A DNA stretch of 64,000 nucleotides, from NCBI GenBank assembly GCA_022605405.1, contig JABYQQ010000008.1, positions 682,001 to 746,000 on the forward strand, read 5' to 3'. Made by a program: the position numbers and the translations under genes. The notes below the pieces were generated by a model, which saw only the letters and a list, made by a program, of their open reading frames with translations, had not been told where the DNA came from and ran no database searches. Of this stretch, positions 58,474 to 64,000 are shown in pieces. The DNA comes from Earliella scabrosa (lineage: Eukaryota > Basidiomycota > Agaricomycetes > Polyporales > Polyporaceae). The stretch's first letter is position 1. Each line of letters begins with the position of its first letter.

Positions 58474-59306
58474 TATCGAGACGAAGACAAATCATCTGTA
58501 CCATTGTACCAATACCCACAATTTTCAACCAAATACTCTCACTTCCCTCTGGTGGTAACGTTCATCCAGCTAGGTCCAGCCGTGACGATGCTTGATTCAT
58601 CTGATACTCTCCAGTTCATCGCCGTCTTCTGCTACCAGGTCCATGTCGACAAATAGACCTAGCCAGTCAGCCAGTCGCCCATTAATAGGTGCTGAATCCC
58701 AGAGGTAGAGATTGGCGTTTACGACCTCTATCTCTTTGCGATGGATCCACTCTGCATCAGCGACCGCTTTCCCCGGTGCGATCCTTGAAGTTGCCGCGCA
58801 CGCCAAGCTGTGTGTGGCCCTTCACTCTCGCGATCTTGATGAGGAGCTTCACCACGTCTATCCTCCGTGGATCGTCTGTGAAATCAAAGGGCCCATGCCC
58901 AGAGGGGAATTGCCTGGAGTATCTCATATGATTCAAGAGATTGTGCCAGGGTTGTGCTACCTGCAGTGTGTATAGAATTATGAGGGTGCACCTTTGCATG
59001 ACAAGCCGCGCATATCTAACGCTTCGCACCCTCCCATCCGTGCCTTGTGTTGAGAACCCGGTGCATCTCAAGTTGAGCCGGTCGAGAAACAACGACACCT
59101 GAACTACACCAAGTTGTCACCAACCAACGAAGGCATGAGAGATACGGGCGCCTGATGGGTCGGGTATTTGGTCGTGTTGACTGTGCCACAGCAAAACTCG
59201 GCAAGCGCCTCATTTGTCGCGTTTACCACTCGTTCTCCAGCCCTGCCTGTCTTTTCGAACGCATCCTCCTCATCGACACCTCCAGTCCGCTCGACGTGCT
59301 TGTGAA
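58474..59306. other. Intergenic region with possible gene remnant
   Basis: No intact gene. On the minus strand, two short frames read FDFTDDPRRIDVVKLLIKIA (58757-59098) and WIHRKEIEVVNANLYLWD then LADWLGLFVDMDLVAEDG (58597-58806). The second faintly recalls a kinase catalytic loop followed by a D-x-D-L segment, as in the fungal FunK1 kinases, but the match is weak. It could be a decayed fragment. The right part holds the NOT4 promoter. Confidence 0.35.
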
Positions 59307-62300
59307 ATGGCTACACGACTCCATACAAACTCGCCCCTGCCGGCCCCAGCTATGCACGCCGCACATGCCCTCCCACAGTCGAAGTCGCACGTCCTCGCGG
59401 GCGTGCAAGACGCGTACTGGAGCGACGACGAAGCAGTGAGTGCTGCCTGGGCACGGGACATATGTGCGTGAGGTGCTGAAAGCTAGTGGACCCTTGCAGG
59501 AGGACGCAGAATGTCCGCTCTGTCTCGAGGAGATGGACATATCCGATCTCAATTTCAAGCCGTGCCCTTGCGGTTACCAGGTAACTTTCCTACGAGGCAG
59601 CTCTTTCCAGCCCCTCTGACTCGCGATCTTCTTCAGGTCTGCCAGTTCTGCTGGCACCACATCAAGGAGAACCTCAACAGCCGCTGCCCTGCGTGCCGGA
59701 GAGAGTACACCGATGAGGCGGTTCAGTTCAAGCCGATCAACCCTGAAGAGTGAGCACACTTCCATACTATGTTCTACGCCCGTGTCCATCTTGCTGGGGT
59801 GCACGGCTGTTGTTCCTCATGGAGACCAAGTGGTCCACACATCACCACTGCCTTGGGTATGATAATCAGCCCCCCGCCACTGCGATTCTTTGTTCTGCTG
59901 TTGGAGGGGCACTCCCCCATCCATAACCCCCGCCTGACTCTTCTAGAACGCTGTCCCTGCTCCCGCATCTCTATATTTATGAACGACGGCTGCTCCGTAT
60001 TGCCCTGGTCGAGCGCATGCCGCTCTGTTGCCTTGGAAAGTGACCATGGGTATATGCGGCCTCGTGACGGCGCGGAGTCTTTATAACATTGAGTACACGC
60101 AGGTCTGTGAACATGTTTGCGGACATTTTACTGCTTTCTTACCTTCTTGCGGTATGGCACGCTGTCTACGATTGATATTGACATCTTGTATTTTAGCCAC
60201 AAGCGCCTCACACAGCAGAAGAAGCAGAGAGAGCGTGAACGCAAGGAGTTGGACGCCCTGGGACGTCGCTCTCTCGCCAATGTGCGTGTAGTTCAACGTA
60301 ACGTTGTGTATGTGGTGGGGCTGGGGCCCCGGTTCGCCAAGGAAGAGGTGCGTGCGCGATTCTTCGGACGATAGCAGATCAGACTGACTGGGCAGCAGCT
60401 CATACCAACCCTGCGGTCGAACGAGTACTTTGGGCAGTATGGGAAGATTTCCAAGATCGTGATCACCAAACGTACCCCACCTGGAGGCCGCGCGCCTGTT
60501 GTTGGGCTGTACATCACGTACCACCGTCGCGAAGACGCAGCTAGGGCGATCGCGGCTGTGGATGGCGCACCTTCGCCAGGCGGTGGAGGCGAGGTCATGC
60601 GGGCCAGTTATGGAACGACGAAGTACTGCATGGCGTTCCTCCGCGGTGTAACATGCACGGATCACAGTTGCATGAACCTACACGAGTGGGGGGACGAGAA
60701 GGACTGCTTCACAAAGGAGGACCTCACTACCCTGTACGTGAATTCTTACCATCAACAGGTCGGTTCTGACGTCCATTGCAGGAAACACACGATGAAGGAC
60801 ACGGAGACACGCCGTACCACGACAATCAAGAAGGGTGACGAGGCGGAAGGTGAGCTCAGATCCATCCCGACACGTTTTGTCAGGTCCCAACCTTGTGATC
60901 TAGGTCTTCCTCGCGCAGCATCCTGGGCGAACAAGAGTAACATCGCGCTTGCAAGCTCAGCCCTGCACAATAACACCAACGCTGTCAATCAGAGTTCACG
61001 GCCGACGAGGCGGACCGGAACGACCACTCGTCAGCAACGGTCCGGCTCCACCACAACACCGTCGATTCCAGCTCTTGCCGAGGTGCGCAAGAAAGGCGCT
61101 ATGAAGACCTCTTCCTCTCGTCCCTCGACACCGTCGTCATTGCCCAACCGACCAGTCACACCGGCGAATTTGAAGTCAAGCAAGGGCAAAGAACCTGCCG
61201 CGCCGCCACCCCCACCAGTACCACGATCACCAACATCGTCTGTTGCGGTTGAATCCGATGCTGGATCTGCTCCACAAGAGATCGCATCCCCGCAGTCTCC
61301 ACCGCCTGTGGCAAAGGAAGTCCCTGCTGTACCGCCGGGTATCCCAGCGGTTCCTCCCGGTCTCTCACCCAAGGTTCCCCCAGGCTTGGCTGCACCACCC
61401 GGTCTTCCTCCTCCGTCATCCAGAACCACTTCGGAAGCTGCGTCTCCTCAGATTCCTACGCAACCCACGTCCTCTTCATACCAGATGTCAACGCAAGCGC
61501 AGGCGCTCATGGAGGACATCCGGGCACGTCGCGAGTCGAACATCACCACGGTGGTCCAGAGTCCCTTCCCCGACTTCGACCGCATGTTGCAGTCTCTTGG
61601 CAACGACACAGAGTTTGGAGGCTTCAGCTTTAATCTTGATCCCAAACTCGCTGGAGATGTTCAGGACGACTCGCTCGGACTCCCTGACTTTGAAGCGGAC
61701 GCTAGCGTGCCGTTCAATGGCGGCTTCTTCGATGTGTTCCCTGCATTGCGAGCGAGCGGTCAGGCGGCAGCCAACCCTTTGATGCCTCCGCCGGGTATAC
61801 CATTCGCGAACCAGCGGACGGTGTACGACCAACTGACAGGCAAGGGAACTCTGGAGCGACAATCGACTGGGTCGAGTTATACAGGTTCCTTCAATCCCTT
61901 CGCGGGAGACGGGGCAGACGAACCTCCTTCGCGCAAGTTCTCGCCAATGGATGAGGAGCGCAAGGTCTCCAGGTTTGGGTTTGCCCGAGGGCGGCAAGGC
62001 TCAGCGTCCTCTTCTTTGCATGCGTCGTCGCCGCTGAGCAACGCCGAGAACATCTCCCAGCTCACTCATCATCACAACGCATCCGACTATCCTGGACATG
62101 CGTCTCAGCAGTGGCCTTTCCCCTCTAGGCACCACGACTTCCCGACACATTACCAGAGCAATTCGGCAATGAGCTCCCCTCTCGCGCAACACATGCAAGC
62201 AGCGCAACCGCCATACAACCCACCTCCGCCTCCTCCACAGATGAATCGGTTCCAATCGTACGACAATGGCGTCAGCGAGCAGCAGCTGAGGGAGCTCATT

Positions 62301-64000
62301 ATGTCGAGCCGCGAGCGAGCGAACGTGTCGAGAAATGGTCCGATGGGTAGGACTCATCTAGCTGTCTATGTGTAACATGTGTTGACTAGCCTACCACTTT
62401 CTCTGCTTCTCCCTATGGCACGAATTTCCTTGATACAGATCAGGGACCTGCTCAGTACAACCCCGGCCAGCCCTTCAGTGACCCGGCCATCATGTCGGCC
62501 AGGCTAGCTTCTCCCAGCATGAACCAAGCCATGCAGAATGGCCGATTTCCTCCGCCGGGGGTAGATGGCTTCGCCTCTCATCATATGGCGTTCGGTCCTC
62601 CGCCCGGGTTGTTTCAGGACGAAGTCGTAGGGAGCCCCGCACTCTCCAACCAACACGCGTACGGCCTTGGGAGTGGACCGTCGACGAACATGGAGGTGTC
62701 GCAAAGCGGTTCAGCACATGGTGAGTCCAATTTCCTCCGTTTCGCGGGGTGGGCGTCCCAGGTCAGTGTACCGAGCTGCCGTACTTTCAGTGCGGAAACT
62801 GTATCATCGGCCTTGATCTAAACAATCTCAACGGCCCGGTCTCCTCTCTTTTCGCCACTGCACATCCCGCGCTCACTCGCTGCATACCTGTCCCATTGGT
62901 AGGGCATCCCGTGAAAGTACGTTGACGCTGACATACGCTTGTTCTTGTTGGGTCTGCTTCCATTGCATTGCATCGTTCTCGCTATCATGTTCTCGTTCCT
63001 TCCCATCCTCCCCCCACCCTATGCTCCATGCGCCATTGTGCAGTCTCGACGGCCCCGTCCCCCGCTCCCGAGTCTCCTGCTCTGTCTTCCTCAGACTTCC
63101 CTGCGCTATCCGCGGCTGCTGAGCAACCTGCCCCTTCTTCCGATACACCACAGGCTGATGAGGCACCCGCGGGCGGTGCTGAGGCGCTCGACAGCGCCGC
63201 GCAAGAGAAAGCGGCGCGCAAGGCGGCGAAGAAGGCGGCGGCAGCGGAGCGCGCTGCGGAACGCGCGCGTGTGTCTCAGGAGAAGGCTGCCGCGCGCGCC
63301 GCCGAGAGAGAGCGTGTCGCCAAAGAGAAGGCTGCCGAAAAGGAGCGTCAGGCTGCCCTGAAGGCGGAGAAGGATAAGGCTGCGCAGGAGAAAGCGGAGA
63401 GGGAGAGGGCGGAGAAGGAAAAGGCGGCGAAGGAGCGGGCGGAGCGCGACCGGGCGGCGAAGGAGCGCGCGCAGAGAGAGGCTGCGGAGAAGGCTGAGCG
63501 CGAACGTGCGGCGGAGGCCCAGAAGGCGGCTGCAGCTGCGGTAAAGGCCGCTAAGCAGGTCGCTGCCGGCAAGGCGACTCCCGTTGCCATCCCCGCGGCG
63601 GCGCCAGGAGACAAGGGTGGTCGCAAAGTTCAAGCTCAGAAGCAGGCCGTTGCTCCTCTCCCCGAGCCCACCGTCCAGGCACCTATTCTCGCGAGGATGC
63701 CCAAGAAGAATAGGCCTGTGACGAAGCCTATCAAGATCCCGAAAGAAGATCTCGCTGCCGATGCTGCGTCTGTTCCTTCCGCCGCGACGTCGGACGCTCC
63801 CCAATTGCCGGATGGCCGCGGTCCGGACAGTAGCTCTAACAACTCACGCGCGCATTCCGTCGACAGAACTACCAGTTCCATACAACCAATGCAGGTCAAG
63901 GAGATGCTCGCGGAGCTCGACGTCCAGTTCCCTTGGCTGGGGATATCGAAACATCCGTTCTTCGACATGTCCAAAATTAACCCAGCCTCGAAGGTCCCAC
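59307..64000 (+). CDS. NOT4: NOT4-type CCR4-NOT ubiquitin ligase, 3' end beyond the window
   Basis: Partial: it runs off the right edge. Exons: 59307-59435, 59500-59580, 59637-59749, 60197-60347, 60396-60733, 60782-60849, 60904-62346, 62439-62720, tentatively 62762-62916, then an exon from 63073 (or 63044) past 64000. The RING of C4C4 type is ECPLCLEEMDISDLNFKPCP followed by VCQFCW and CPACRREY. An RRM follows (RNVVYVVGLGPRF, YFGQYGKISKIVI) and a zinc finger of CCCH type (TKYCMAFLRGVTCTDHSCMN). This order identifies NOT4, a subunit of the CCR4-NOT deadenylase that ubiquitinates ribosomal and other targets. The rest is Pro/Ser-rich, then a long Ala/Lys/Glu/Arg helix. The intron 59750-60196 (447 nt) is unusually long. 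The 62762 exon is a guess; acceptor choice for the last exon depends on it. Confidence 0.88.
63170..63560 (+). repeat. Ala/Lys/Glu/Arg-rich helical repeat in NOT4
   Basis: The translation is a long run of alternating Glu, Lys, Arg and Ala (for example AEKEKAAKERAERDRAAKER), encoded by reiterated gcggagaaggag-like units. It predicts a single stable alpha-helix or a coiled coil. The DNA repetition makes length change between strains possible. Confidence 0.7.

Overview
The window is nuclear DNA of a filamentous basidiomycete, most likely an Agaricomycete (mushroom or bracket-fungus lineage). The evidence is dense protein-coding genes on both strands, mostly broken by many short GT-AG introns of about 45-75 nt with very small exons, GC-rich exons, and families typical of that group: multi-exon F-box proteins, a 7-TM family, DUF3632 and a DUF6593-like protein. 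There is no operon logic, no tRNA or rRNA, no CRISPR and no recognisable transposon. Gene models were built by hand by joining frames at splice sites. Wherever a full model is given its coding length divides by three and ends in a stop.

Layout. 1-2.9 kb: nothing firm. 2.9-10 kb: conserved housekeeping genes, namely a 19-exon PhoD-like phosphatase (+), an Ash2/Bre2 COMPASS subunit (-) and a small ubiquitin-conjugating E2 (+). 11.9-17.5 kb: one very long Ser/Pro-rich protein of unknown function. 17.7-18.4 kb: a small DUF6593-like gene with a frame problem. 18.4-21.6 kb: gene-poor. 21.6-30 kb: an O-fucosyltransferase-like membrane enzyme, a BTB protein, the mitochondrial LETM1/Mdm38 homologue and an AlkB-type dioxygenase.

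30.2-53.6 kb is the accessory part. Four paralogous F-box proteins (30265-32773 +, 36133-38567 +, 43458-46198 +, 51071-53586 -) share exon lengths almost exactly and carry several Cys/His motifs. Among them lie two DUF3632 paralogues (33013-34022 - and 41941-43016 -), an SRPK-like kinase (34366-35833 -) and a Ser/Pro-rich gene (39096-40890 -). DUF3632 and F-box genes twice occur in divergent order, which suggests duplication of a unit. Single-copy genes also interrupt the array: a 7-TM protein and the DNA-damage E3 ligase RAD18.

54-64 kb: a secreted, probably GPI-anchored double cupredoxin, a Mug113-like (T5orf172/GIY-YIG) protein, PDCD5, and the CCR4-NOT ubiquitin ligase NOT4, which runs off the right edge.

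Several genes touch ubiquitin signalling (E2, four F-box proteins, a BTB protein, RAD18, NOT4), but nothing in the sequence shows that they act together. The most interesting features are the F-box family with its conserved zinc-type motifs, a DUF3632 copy whose last intron donor has decayed from GT to AT, catalytic micro-exons of 9, 5 and 19 nt in the phosphatase, and a possible 20-nt intron.
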